This document shows, in pieces, positions 23,813 through 32,010 of a stretch of DNA of 64,000 bases. The position numbers and the translations under genes are program-made. The number at the start of each line of letters is the position of its first letter. The first letter of the stretch is position 1. This DNA is from Streptomyces tendae (GTDB lineage: Bacteria; Actinomycetota; Actinomycetes; Streptomycetales; Streptomycetaceae), in contig NZ_BMUY01000012.1 in assembly GCF_014650435.1 (NCBI RefSeq), forward strand, positions 186,001 to 250,000, written 5' to 3'. Under the pieces are notes generated by a model. That model had not been told where the DNA came from. It saw only the letters and a list, made by a program, of their open reading frames with translations, and ran no database searches.

Positions 23813-25720
23813 CTACTCACCCGGATGCCCGCCAACTCCCTTGCCAGGCCATCCATTTCCCGGCCTGAGCGGACGGTCCGCGGCCGGGCGCGACGACCAC
23901 ACCGCCTCCCCGCGGGTCAGCCCCGGCAGCCGCAACTCGGCCTCCCGCACCCGGCGGGCCGGCAGCTCACCGGTGACGGTCCAGGCCGGGTCGCCACCGG
24001 TCGTACCGGTGAAGTCCGCGCCCAGCGAGGCCAGCAGGGCCGTCACGGCGGCCAGCGCGTCCGCCGGGACCTCCGCCTCGAAGACCTGGTACGGCTCGTG
24101 GAGCACGGTGCCCGCCCGGTCGAGGGCACGGCGCAGCACGATCGGCGTCAGCCCCCGGAAGTCGGCGGCCGTACTGACCGGCGAGCTGAAGCCGGAGCGC
24201 ACCAGCGTGACCCGGTAGTCGGTGACCGCCGCGCCGGTGAGCCCGGTCAGCAGCGTGGCGTGCACGGTCTCCTCGATCGCCTGGTGGAAGGCCCGGGGCA
24301 GCGCGCCGAGTTCCGTCTCGTGGGCGAACTCCCCGCCCGAGCCGCGCGGACTAGGCTCGACTCGCAACCCGATCGTCGCCCAGTAGCGGGTGTGGTCGAG
24401 CCACGGCATCTCCTCCGCCGCCTCACCAGTACCGCTCGGACGCTCCAGGAACCGGACGCGGCCCGGCGCGAAGTGCGCCTCGATGCCGAAGTCCTCGGCC
24501 AGCGTCGCCGCGAGCACCTCCAGCTGGACCTCGCCGTACAGGAGCAGCGCGGTGGCGCCGGACGCCGCCGGCCGGGCGTGCAGCAGCGGATCCTGGTCGG
24601 CCAGCGCCAGCAGGGCCGAGCGCAGCGGCGCCGCCTGCTCCGGATGCACCGCACGGACCAGCGTCTGCAAGGTCGGCGGCGCGAACTGCGGTGCCCGCTC
24701 GGACAGTTCGCCGAGCCGGTCGCCGACCCGAAGGCCCCCGGGGACGGTGAGCGCGGCGATGTTCCCGGCGGTGAGCGTGGCGTCCCCGCCCACCACATCG
24801 AGGCGGGTCACCCGGCCGGAGACCTCGGTGGTCCGCCCGTCGGACTCGCGGCGCAGGAAGGTGAGCCGCCGGCGCGGGCGCACCTCACCGTCGTACAGCC
24901 GCAGGTACGCCGTGCGCTCGCCGGCGGGTCCGGGGCGCACGGCGAAGACCGTGCCGCGCGGTTCCGCGCCGGCGGACGTGTCCGGCGCGGCGGCCGGTAC
25001 CAGACCGATCAGGCCCTCGACCAACTCCGCGACGCCCTGGCCGCCGAGCGCGGAGCCGTGGTACAGCGGGTGGAAGGAGCCGTCGGCGGTTCCGGCGGCG
25101 AGGGCGCAGGCCAAGTCCTGCCCGGTCGGCTCGGGGCCGTCGACGAGTGCGGCCAGGATGCCGGGGTCGACCTCGGCGAGCGCCTCCGCCGTCCGGCCGT
25201 CGGGCGGGCGGCGGACCACCCGGGCGTGCGGGGTGCCGGCGTCCGTCACCTCGGTCAGCGGCGCGACGTGCGGGGTCAGCAGGCGCCGCACGTCGTCGAG
25301 CAGGCCGTCGGTGCGTGCGCCGGCCCGGTCGATCTTGTTGACGAACACGAGCGTGGGCAGCCGGAGCCGCCGCAGGGTGCGCATGAGGACGCGGGTGCGC
25401 GCCTGCACGCCCTCGACGGCGGACAGCAGCAGCACCGCGCCGTCGAGCACTTCCAGGGCGCGCTCGACCTCCGCGACGAAGTCGGAGTGCCCCGGGGTGT
25501 CGATCAGGTTGACCCGCGTGCCGCCGACGGTGAAGGCGGCGACGGCGGAGCGGATGGTGATGCCGCGGCGGCGCTCGATGCCGCCGTCGTCGGTACGGGT
25601 GTCGCCGGCGTCGACGCTGCCGAGCCGGTCGATGGCGCCGTGGTCGAACAGGAGCCGTTCGGTGAGGCTGGTCTTACCGGCGTCGACGTGGGCCAGGATG
25701 CCGATGTTCAGGGTGCGCAT
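23813..25720 (-). CDS. Tet(M)/Otr(A)-like ribosomal protection GTPase (EF-G paralogue)
   Basis: The 635-residue protein has EF-G-type GTPase motifs: AHVDAGKT (P loop), RGITIRSA (switch I), DTPGHSDF and NKID. Later domains follow the EF-G fold, as in ribosomal protection proteins that remove tetracycline from the ribosome. Length is close to the 640 or so of Tet(M). Streptomyces chromosomes commonly carry such genes, not always tied to tetracycline production; no biosynthetic genes are nearby. ATG 25720 overlaps a possible leader ORF that starts 67 bases upstream. Confidence 0.9.
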   Translation of the reverse strand: MRTLNIGILAHVDAGKTSLTERLLFDHGAIDRLGSVDAGDTRTDDGGIERRRGITIRSAVAAFTVGGTRVNLIDTPGHSDFVAEVERALEVLDGAVLLLSAVEGVQARTRVLMRTLRRLRLPTLVFVNKIDRAGARTDGLLDDVRRLLTPHVAPLTEVTDAGTPHARVVRRPPDGRTAEALAEVDPGILAALVDGPEPTGQDLACALAAGTADGSFHPLYHGSALGGQGVAELVEGLIGLVPAAAPDTSAGAEPRGTVFAVRPGPAGERTAYLRLYDGEVRPRRRLTFLRRESDGRTTEVSGRVTRLDVVGGDATLTAGNIAALTVPGGLRVGDRLGELSERAPQFAPPTLQTLVRAVHPEQAAPLRSALLALADQDPLLHARPAASGATALLLYGEVQLEVLAATLAEDFGIEAHFAPGRVRFLERPSGTGEAAEEMPWLDHTRYWATIGLRVEPSPRGSGGEFAHETELGALPRAFHQAIEETVHATLLTGLTGAAVTDYRVTLVRSGFSSPVSTAADFRGLTPIVLRRALDRAGTVLHEPYQVFEAEVPADALAAVTALLASLGADFTGTTGGDPAWTVTGELPARRVREAELRLPGLTRGEAVWSSRPAADRPLRPGNGWPGKGVGGHPGE

Positions 25721-25787
25721 GCGTGGAGGAGTCCTCGAAAACCGTGGGCCGGAAGGGGCGCTGGGGGATTCCGAGGAGTCGGCGCAT
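25674..25787 (-). CDS. possible 37-residue leader peptide upstream of and overlapping the Tet(M)-like gene
   Basis: ATG 25787 opens a short frame (MRRLLGIPQRPFRPTVFEDS and following) that ends with TAA inside the Tet(M)-like gene, out of frame with it. AGGA lies nine bases before the ATG. GACTCCTCG early in this leader can pair with CGAGGACTC just before the main start at 8 of 9 positions. Translation of the leader could therefore open or close the main ribosome site. Small size makes coding uncertain. Confidence 0.35.
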   Translation of the reverse strand: MRRLLGIPQRPFRPTVFEDSSTHAHPEHRHPGPRRRR

Positions 25788-25931
25788 GCGAGGGGTTCCT
25801 GACGTGAGGAGGCTTGACGAGCCCGTGTGCGGACGGACGGCGCCATCATGGCCCGTGGCCCCGGGAGCGGCGCAACAGGATTTCCGTAAGCTGGGGATCC
25901 CGGCCGGACAGGATCACCCGAGGAGCGGTCC

Positions 25932-26885
25932 GTGCGAGACATCGCCGTGTTCAGCGGTAGCGCCCACCCCGACCTGGCCGAGGAGGTCTGCGCCCAGCTG
26001 GGCGTGCCGCTCAGCCCCACCCGGGTCAGCCGGTTCGCCAACGACTGCCTCGAGGTGCAGCTCATGGCCAACTGCCGCGAGCGGGACGTGTTCCTCGTCC
26101 AGCCGCTGGTCAAGCCGGTCCAGGAGCACCTCGTCGAGCTGCTCCTGATGTGCGACGCGGCCCGCGGGGCGTCGGCCGGCCGCATCACCGTGGTCATGCC
26201 GCACTACTCCTACGCCCGCTCCGACAAGAAGGACGCCCCGCGCATCTCGCTGGGCGGGCGCCTGGTCGCCGACCTGCTGGTGGCGGCGGGGGCGAGCCGC
26301 GTCCTCGCCATGACCCTGCACTCGCCCCAGGTGCACGGCTTCTTCTCGGTCCCGGTCGACCACCTGCACGCACTGCGGGAGCTCGCCGCGCACTTCCGCC
26401 GGTACGACCTCTCCCGGGCGACCGTCGTCTCGCCGGACCTGGGCAACGCCAAGGAGGCCGCGGCGTTCGCCCGGATGCTCGGCGCCCAGGTGGCGGCCGG
26501 GGCGAAGCAGCGGTACGCCGACGACCGGGTCAGCATCAGCGCGGTGATCGGGGACGTCGCCGGACGGGACGTCATCGTGCTGGACGACGAGATCGCCAAG
26601 GGCAGCACGGTGCTGGAACTCCTGGACCGGCTCCGTGAGTCGGGCCCGCGCACCATCCGCCTCGCCTGTACGCACGGGCTGTTCGCGGCCGGGGCGCTCG
26701 GCCGGCTCAGCGAGCAGCCGGACGTGCTGGAGATCGTGTGCACCAACACGGTGCCGGTGCCGGTGGACGACCACACGGACAAGCTGCGGATCCTGTCCAT
26801 CGCGCCGGCGCTCGCCGAGGCGGTGCGTCGCATCCACAACGGCGAGTCGGTCAGCGCACTGTTCGACGCCCGGCCGGCCGGGTGA
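25932..26885 (+). CDS. ribose-phosphate diphosphokinase (PRPP synthetase) paralogue
   Basis: The 317-residue protein follows the PRPP synthetase fold: FSGSAHPDLAEEVC at the N-terminus, HYSYARSDKKDAPRIS in the ATP/flexible loop region, TLHSPQVHGFF, PDLGNAKEA and the PRPP-binding loop VLDDEIAKGSTV. Several family positions differ from the housekeeping enzyme: the loop is usually DDxIDTGGT and the early motif RQDRKxxxREPIS. This makes it a divergent paralogue, perhaps with altered substrate or regulation. GTG 25932 follows GAGGAG. Its end overlaps the convergent STAS gene by 35 bases. Confidence 0.85.
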   Translation: MRDIAVFSGSAHPDLAEEVCAQLGVPLSPTRVSRFANDCLEVQLMANCRERDVFLVQPLVKPVQEHLVELLLMCDAARGASAGRITVVMPHYSYARSDKKDAPRISLGGRLVADLLVAAGASRVLAMTLHSPQVHGFFSVPVDHLHALRELAAHFRRYDLSRATVVSPDLGNAKEAAAFARMLGAQVAAGAKQRYADDRVSISAVIGDVAGRDVIVLDDEIAKGSTVLELLDRLRESGPRTIRLACTHGLFAAGALGRLSEQPDVLEIVCTNTVPVPVDDHTDKLRILSIAPALAEAVRRIHNGESVSALFDARPAG

Positions 26886-27237
26886 TGCCGAGGGCCTCGT
26901 CCAGGGTCGGCCACGGTGGCAGCAGCCGCGTCAGGCCGGTGATCCGCAGCATGCGCAGGGTCAGCGGGTGGGTGCAGACCAGGTGCACCTGCCCGCCACC
27001 GTCGAGCACCTGGCTGCGGGCCCGGTACAGCAGCCGCAGCCCGGAGCAGTCGAAGAACTCGATGCCGCCGAGGTCGAGGACGACCCGGGCACCGGGACGC
27101 ACCGTCTCCCGGTCCAGGTGCGGGGCGATCTCCGCCGCCGAGGCGATGTCGATCTCGCCCCGGAACTCCAGCACCGTGTGCCCCCGGTGACGGCGCACCC
27201 GTAGATGCCGGGTGGACGACGCGGATTCCTGCCGCAC
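26851..27237 (-). CDS. STAS-domain anti-sigma factor antagonist
   Basis: The 128-residue protein is a single STAS domain (VLEFRGEIDIASAAEI; VVLDLGGIEFFDCSGLRLL). In RsbV/SpoIIAA the phosphorylated Ser follows the Asp (D-S-S/T-G); here that position is Cys (D-C-S-G), so classical phosphorylation at that residue is impossible unless the next Ser serves. GTG 27237 is chosen because GGAGG lies eight bases upstream; an ATG at 27351 would add 38 residues without a ribosome site. Partners may be HATPase-type anti-sigma proteins such as those fused to PP2C domains elsewhere in the window. Confidence 0.85.
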   Translation of the reverse strand: MRQESASSTRHLRVRRHRGHTVLEFRGEIDIASAAEIAPHLDRETVRPGARVVLDLGGIEFFDCSGLRLLYRARSQVLDGGGQVHLVCTHPLTLRMLRITGLTRLLPPWPTLDEALGITRPAGRRTVR

Positions 27238-27339
27238 GAACCTTGCCTCCAGCCTGTCGCGGCCTTTCCGGCCTGCTTCCGGGGGCTCAACTACCCAGTC
27301 CGCTCGGAAAGTTACCCCGATCGAGCGAGTTTGAGCATG

Positions 27340-27362
27340 TTCGATTGACATATGTCATCGAA
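27340..27362. promoter_or_regulatory. imperfect palindrome upstream of STAS gene
   Basis: TGACATATGTCA (27346-27357) is a perfect 12-base palindrome flanked by TTCGA and TCGAA with one unpaired base. It lies about 105 bases before the chosen STAS start in a locally AT-rich stretch. It is a plausible operator or promoter-associated site. Confidence 0.45.
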
Positions 27363-27415
27363 ATCTCAGAGCAGCGCCGACGGCTCGCCGATCGAGGGAG
27401 AGGGCGGGCGGACGA

Positions 27416-28357
27416 TCAGTCGACCACGAGGACGAGCTTGCCGGTGGTGCGGCCGGTCTCGCCCTCGGCGTGCGCCCGCGCCGCCTCGGCCAGCGGGAAC
27501 GTCTGTGCGATCGTGGCCCGCAGCTTCCCCGACTCGACCAGACGGGCGATCTCCTCCATGCCGGCCCGGTCGGCGTCGACCAGCATCCGCACCGCCCGCA
27601 CGCCCAGCCGATCGGCCTCCTCGTAGAACTCGTCCGAACCGACCGGGAGGATCGACACCACGACCCCACCCGGGCGCAGCACGCGCAGGGACCGCAGGGA
27701 CGTGTCGCCGCCGATCGTGTCCAGCACGACGTCGACGTCCTTCACCACCTCGGCGAAGTCCGTCTCCCGGTAGTCCACGGTCTCGTCCGCCCCGATCGAG
27801 CGCAGGAACTCGTGCTTGCCCGCGCTGGCGGTGCCGATCACCCGGGCACCCCGGGCCTTGGCGATCTGCACCGCCACATGGCCCACACCGCCGGCCGCCG
27901 CGTGGATCAGCACCCGCTGTCCCGGCTGTACGTCCGCCCGCTCCACCAGGGCCTGCCACGCCGTCAGCGAGACCAGGGGCAGGGCGCCCGCCTGGACGTG
28001 GTCGATCCCCGACGGCTTGTGGGCGAAGGTGCGCGCGGGGGCGGTGACGTACTCCGCGTGGGAACCGTGGCCGAAGGGGTAGGACAGCATGCCGAAGACC
28101 TCGTCGCCGGGCCGGAACGCGGCCACGCCGATCCCCACCGACTCCACCACGCCCGACACGTCCCAGCCCAGGACGAAGGGCGGCTCGCCGAGGAAGCCGC
28201 CGTTCGCCCGGTGCTTCCAGTCCGTCGGGTTCACCCCGGCGGCACGCACCCGCACCAGCACCTCATTGGGGCGCGGCTCGGGCCGCTCGGGCCGTACCTC
28301 CTTCAGGACCTCGGGACCGCCGAGGACGTCCTGGCTGACGGCGCGCATGGTGTTCAT
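27416..28357 (-). CDS. NADP-dependent quinone oxidoreductase-like (zinc-free MDR) enzyme
   Basis: The 313-residue protein has the MDR fold: GVNPTDWKHR, GWDVSGVVESVG, GDEVFGM, then the Rossmann motif HAAAGGVGHVAVQIAKARGARVIGTAS and a VVLDTIGGD segment. No zinc-ligand Cys set is present, which places it with zeta-crystallin-type quinone reductases. ATG 28357 follows GAGGT; an ATG three codons later is an alternative. It probably detoxifies quinones or enones using NADPH. Confidence 0.92.
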   Translation of the reverse strand: MNTMRAVSQDVLGGPEVLKEVRPERPEPRPNEVLVRVRAAGVNPTDWKHRANGGFLGEPPFVLGWDVSGVVESVGIGVAAFRPGDEVFGMLSYPFGHGSHAEYVTAPARTFAHKPSGIDHVQAGALPLVSLTAWQALVERADVQPGQRVLIHAAAGGVGHVAVQIAKARGARVIGTASAGKHEFLRSIGADETVDYRETDFAEVVKDVDVVLDTIGGDTSLRSLRVLRPGGVVVSILPVGSDEFYEEADRLGVRAVRMLVDADRAGMEEIARLVESGKLRATIAQTFPLAEAARAHAEGETGRTTGKLVLVVD

Positions 28358-28570
28358 CGAGACCTCGCAACTCGGGGAGGGGACGGGCGGCACGGTCTGC
28401 AACCTCCGAAGTGATCGTGCCATTCCCGGCGCCGTCCGGCAGCGCGGGCCGACGCGATCGCGACGGGCCGGCCGGTGGCCGGCCGCCGACTGATTCGGCC
28501 GAACCGGGACATCCGCAAGGTAGAGGGCACGGGGCACGACGCCCCGCGCCCGGAATCCTTCGGAGGAGAC

Positions 28571-28966
28571 ATGGCACTGGTCAACGCGGGCGTCGTAGTG
28601 CTCGACTGCGCCGAACCCGAGCGGCTCGCCGAGTTCTACAAGGGGCTGCTGGGCGCCGAGGAGAGCGACGTGAGCGCCAACCGGATCGAGATCGAGGGCC
28701 CCCGCGGCTTCCGCATGGCCTTCCGACGGGACGTGAACGCCACCCCGCCGAGCTGGCCGCGCCCGGAGAACTCCCTCCAGGTCCACCTGGACTTCGTGGT
28801 GGCCGACCTGGACGAGGCCGAGCGCGCGATCGTGGGGCTCGGCGGACGCCCGGTCGAGGCGAAGGACCCGGCCGGTCCGCACGAGGAGCGCGGCTTCTCC
28901 GACCCGGCCGGGCACTCCTTCACCCTCCGCCGCGCCCTCGCCCCGACGGCACCCAAACAGGGCTAG
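28571..28966 (+). CDS. VOC-family (glyoxalase/bleomycin-resistance fold) protein
   Basis: The 131-residue protein has two betaalphabetabetabeta modules: GVVVLDCAEPERLAEFYKGLLG at the start and HLDFVVADLDEAERAIVGLGG in the middle, ending with FSDPAGHSFTL. These are the usual VOC signatures, although the C-terminal metal-ligand Glu position appears replaced. GGAGGAG precedes ATG 28571. Substrate unknown; it is divergent from the quinone reductase. Confidence 0.88.
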   Translation: MALVNAGVVVLDCAEPERLAEFYKGLLGAEESDVSANRIEIEGPRGFRMAFRRDVNATPPSWPRPENSLQVHLDFVVADLDEAERAIVGLGGRPVEAKDPAGPHEERGFSDPAGHSFTLRRALAPTAPKQG

Positions 28967-28984
28967 GGGGTGTCGTTCGGGTCA

Positions 28985-28999
28985 GGCCCGATCCGGGCC
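28985..28999. terminator. small stem-loop between convergent genes
   Basis: GGCCCG and CGGGCC flank a three-base loop, 18 bases after the VOC stop and 10 bases before the DUF4235 stop. It is a weak bidirectional terminator candidate without a T run. Confidence 0.35.
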
Positions 29000-29009
29000 C
29001 CGGCCGTGG

Positions 29010-29309
29010 TCAGTCCCGGCCGCCCTTTCCGGCGACCGGCCAGGCGCCGGTGGAGCGCTGGATGGCCTTCGCGCCCGTGCGGTCCACGGCGCTGCGCACC
29101 GCGGCGAAGATGGCGCCCTGGATCGCGGCGGCCAGCAGGATCTCGCCCCAGCCGCGGTCCGGGTCCAGGGCGTCGGGCGCGTCGTCCTCGTGCCGGATGA
29201 CCTTCCAGGTCTTCTGGAACGTCATCCCGGCGAGCGTGCCGCCCAGCCAGCCGAGCGCGAACCCGACGGGCTTGTAGGCGAGGGGGAGTTTCTGCTTCTT
29301 CTTCGCCAT
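29010..29309 (-). CDS. DUF4235 family small membrane protein
   Basis: The 99-residue protein has a basic N-terminus (MAKKKQKLPLAYKPVGF), two membrane segments (LGWLGGTLAGMTFQ and ILLAAAIQGAIFAAVRSAVD) and the conserved TFQKTWKVI and D-RGW stretches of DUF4235. Function unknown. AAGGAG precedes ATG 29309, and the glutathione-transferase-like gene lies 53 bases upstream on the same strand. Confidence 0.85.
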   Translation of the reverse strand: MAKKKQKLPLAYKPVGFALGWLGGTLAGMTFQKTWKVIRHEDDAPDALDPDRGWGEILLAAAIQGAIFAAVRSAVDRTGAKAIQRSTGAWPVAGKGGRD

Positions 29310-29362
29310 GGGGATCTCCTTGCCTGGTGTGCGCTGAATGGTCGTGTGCCCACCGGTGCGGG

Positions 29363-30388
29363 TCAGGGCCTGCCCCGCACCGGTACCTCCTCGCCGGCCC
29401 GGACCGGCCCCGGCGGGGTGCCCTCGCCGAACGGACGCCCGCCCAGCTCCTGCCGGTGGTGGGGGGTGAGCCAGCCGGCCAGGTCGGGGCCCATGGGCAC
29501 GATGCCGGTCGGATTGATGCCGGTGTGCACCTGGTAGTAGTGCCGCTTGATGTGGTCGAAGTCGACGGTGTCGCCGAATCCGGGCGTCTGGAACAGATCG
29601 CGGACGTACGCCCACAGCACCGGATTCTCCGTCAGTTTCCAGCGGTTGCACTTGAAGTGGCCGTGGTAGACGGCGTCGAAGCGGACCAGGGTGGTGAACA
29701 GCCGGATGTCCGCCTCCGTGATCGTGTCCCCGACCAGGTAGCGCTGCCGCTCCAGCCGGGGCGTCAACTGCTCCAGGCGCCGGAACACCCCCGCGCAGGC
29801 GGCTTCGTACTCCTCCTGCCCGGTGGCGAAGCCCGCCCGGTACACGCCGTTGTTGACGTCCTCGTAGACCCCGGCCATCACCTCGTCGATCTCGTCGCGC
29901 AGGCCCCGCGGATACAGGTCGGGCGCACCCGGCCGGTGCAGGGCGGCCCACTCGGTCGCGAGGTCGAGGGTGATCTGCTGGTAGTCGTTGGTGACCAGCG
30001 CCCCGCTGGGCACGTCCACGACCGCGGGCACGCTCACCCCGCCCGGATAGCCGGTCTCCCGCCGGTCGTACGCCTCGCTCAGGTAGCGGATGCCGAGGAC
30101 CGGGTCGCGGCCGTCCGGGTCCAGCGTGAAGCGCCAGCTGCGGTCGTCCTGGATCGGGTCGGCGACCGCCAGGGACAGGGCGTCCTCCAGGCCGAGCAGC
30201 CGCCGTGCGACCAGGGCGCGGCTCGCCCACGGACAGGCGCGGCTCACCACCAGCCGGTAGCGGCCGGCCTCCACCGGCCAGCCGTCCCGGCCGTCCGCCG
30301 TGATCCGGTCCGCGAAGTGGCTCCGGGACCGTTTGAACGCCTTCCTCCCGTAGCCGCTGTTCCCGGGCGTCCCGTCGTCACCGCTCAT
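29363..30388 (-). CDS. xi-class glutathione S-transferase-like (glutathionyl-hydroquinone reductase family)
   Basis: The 341-residue protein has VSRACPWASRALVARRLLGLE, the Cys-Pro-Trp-Ala active site of YqjG/ECM4 enzymes, and a helical C-terminal domain with ERQRYLVGDTITEADIRLFTTLVRFD. Members reduce glutathionyl-hydroquinones. Streptomyces makes mycothiol and not glutathione, so a mycothiol-dependent variant is the likely reading, as proposed for actinobacterial members. ATG 30388 follows AGGG at a loose spacing. Confidence 0.9.
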   Translation of the reverse strand: MSGDDGTPGNSGYGRKAFKRSRSHFADRITADGRDGWPVEAGRYRLVVSRACPWASRALVARRLLGLEDALSLAVADPIQDDRSWRFTLDPDGRDPVLGIRYLSEAYDRRETGYPGGVSVPAVVDVPSGALVTNDYQQITLDLATEWAALHRPGAPDLYPRGLRDEIDEVMAGVYEDVNNGVYRAGFATGQEEYEAACAGVFRRLEQLTPRLERQRYLVGDTITEADIRLFTTLVRFDAVYHGHFKCNRWKLTENPVLWAYVRDLFQTPGFGDTVDFDHIKRHYYQVHTGINPTGIVPMGPDLAGWLTPHHRQELGGRPFGEGTPPGPVRAGEEVPVRGRP

Positions 30389-30476
30389 TTCTCTGCCCTT
30401 CCGCCGTCCATGTGTCCCTGTGTAGGCGTTCCCCGTTTTCGCCCGTCGGCACTGGCGGCCACCCGCAAGGCGGGGT

Positions 30477-31493
30477 GTGAGTCCGGCCGGCCGGGGCAGT
30501 CGGGCCTTCGTGACTGGGACAGCCGGGGAAGACAAGACGGGCCGGAAGGCCGACCGCAGGACGCGCGTCACCGTACTCGTGGCGCTGGCCGCCAACCTGG
30601 TGATCGCCGTCGCCAAGGCGGTCGGCGGGTTCGTCGCGGGTTCCCCCGCGCTGCTGTCGGAGGCGGCACACTCGGTCGCGGACAGCATGAACGAGATCTT
30701 CCTCCTCGCCGCCCTGCGCCGCAGCCGCCGGCCCGCCGACCGGCGGCACCCCTTCGGCTACGGCAAGGAACGGTTCTTCTGGTCGCTCCTCGCGGCCGTC
30801 GGCATCTTCGTCATGGGCGGCTGCTTCTCCTTCTTCCAGGGCGCCGAGGCCCTGCGCACCGGCGCCGACGAGAAACTCGGCGGCTACGTGGCCGGACTGA
30901 TCGTGCTCGGCATCGCCCTGCTCGCGGAGGGCGGCTCCCTGCTGCGGGCCCTGCACCAGGTGCGGGGCCAGGGCGGGCTCGCCGCCGGGCTGCGGGACCC
31001 GGCGCTGCGTACGGTCGTCGCCGAGGACGGCACCGCGGTGCTCGGCGTCTGCCTCGCCATGACCGGCATGGCGCTGCACATGGTCACCGGACAGGTGGTG
31101 TGGGAGGCATGCGCCTCGCTCGCCATCGGCGCACTGCTCGTCTACGTGGCCTACCGGCTGGGCCGTGAGGCCCGCGACCAGCTGATCGGCGAGGCCGCCG
31201 ACCCGGAGGCCAGCGGCCGGATCAGGGCGCTGCTGCGGGCCCAGCCGGAGATCGACAGTGTCGAGGCGCTGTTCACCATGAAGACCGGCCTCGACTCGAC
31301 CCTGGTGGCGGCCCGCGTCGACCTGGTGCCCGGCCTGGACAGCGAACGGGTGGAGGAGGTCTCCATGCGCATCAAGAGGTCGATCGCACGCACCGTCCCC
31401 GAGGCCCGGCAGGTCTTCCTCGACGTCACCGACCGGCCCGCGCGGCAAGCGGCGAAAAGCCCCGCCGCGACGGGGGAACGCGGCGGGGCCTGA
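30477..31493 (+). CDS. cation diffusion facilitator (CDF) transporter
   Basis: The 338-residue protein has about six membrane segments and the CDF motif SEAAHSVADSMNEIFLL, in which the His and Asp of HSxxD bind the transported divalent metal. Other signs are the RHPFGYGKERFFWSLL loop and the C-terminal cytoplasmic domain (IDSVEALFTMKTGLDSTLVAARVDL). Zn or Fe/Mn efflux is the usual role. GTG 30477 follows AAGG by six bases; GTG 30510 is an alternative. The last codons lie within a terminator hairpin. Confidence 0.9.
   Translation: MSPAGRGSRAFVTGTAGEDKTGRKADRRTRVTVLVALAANLVIAVAKAVGGFVAGSPALLSEAAHSVADSMNEIFLLAALRRSRRPADRRHPFGYGKERFFWSLLAAVGIFVMGGCFSFFQGAEALRTGADEKLGGYVAGLIVLGIALLAEGGSLLRALHQVRGQGGLAAGLRDPALRTVVAEDGTAVLGVCLAMTGMALHMVTGQVVWEACASLAIGALLVYVAYRLGREARDQLIGEAADPEASGRIRALLRAQPEIDSVEALFTMKTGLDSTLVAARVDLVPGLDSERVEEVSMRIKRSIARTVPEARQVFLDVTDRPARQAAKSPAATGERGGA
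31455..31489 (-). terminator. intrinsic terminator for leftward transcription, inside the CDF 3' end
   Basis: GCCCCGCCGCG (31459-31469) and CGCGGCGGGGC (31479-31489) form a perfect 11-base stem with a nine-base loop. Read on the minus strand the stem is followed by TTTT, so it should end transcripts of the deazaflavin reductase gene at 31561-32010. On the plus strand it encodes the last CDF residues. Confidence 0.75.
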
Positions 31494-31560
31494 CCGACGT
31501 GTTCCCGGCACCCCGCCGCTCCATGCGCGCCGCTACCGGGAAACTTCGCGCGCGCCCGGT

Positions 31561-32010
31561 TCAGCCCGCGTCGGACGGCTCCAGGACGAAGACGGGGATC
31601 TCCCGGTCCGTCTTCTCCTGGTAGTCCGCGTACGGCGGGAACGCCGCGACCGCGCGCTCCCACCACTCTGCCTTCTCCGCGCCGGTGACCTCACGTGCCG
31701 TCATGTCCTGCTTCACCGGGCCGTCCTGGAGCTCCACCCGGGGATCGGTGATCACGTTGAAGTACCAGACCGGGTGCTTGGGAGCCCCGCCCAGGGAGGC
31801 GACCGCGGCGTAGCGGCCCTCGTGCTCGACGCGCATCAGCGGCGTCTTGCGAATCTTGCCGCTCCGCGCGCCCCGGGTGGTCAGCACGATCACCGGTAGG
31901 CCGGTGTCCATCAGAGTCGTGCCCTTGGTGCCGCCGGAGCTCTCGTACAGCTCGACCTGTTCACGCACCCACTGCGTCGGGCTGGGTTCGTACTCGCCGT
32001 CAAGAGGCAT
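31561..32010 (-). CDS. nitroreductase / deazaflavin (F420)-dependent oxidoreductase (Ddn family)
   Basis: The 149-residue protein has the Ddn-family pattern: GLPVIVLTTRGARSGKIRKTPLMRVEHEGRYAAVASLGGAP followed by HPVWYFNV. The T-x-G-x(R/K)SG-x-xRxTPL stretch is the F420-binding signature of this split-barrel family. It probably reduces quinones or other acceptors with F420H2. The start ATG 32010 has only a weak GGAC ribosome site. It is divergent from the CYP105 gene. Confidence 0.9.
   Translation of the reverse strand: MPLDGEYEPSPTQWVREQVELYESSGGTKGTTLMDTGLPVIVLTTRGARSGKIRKTPLMRVEHEGRYAAVASLGGAPKHPVWYFNVITDPRVELQDGPVKQDMTAREVTGAEKAEWWERAVAAFPPYADYQEKTDREIPVFVLEPSDAG

Noticed and set aside
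23813..26885. Tetracycline biosynthetic cluster association of the Tet(M)-like gene
   Set aside because: Neighbouring genes are housekeeping or uncharacterised; no polyketide synthase genes occur in the window.
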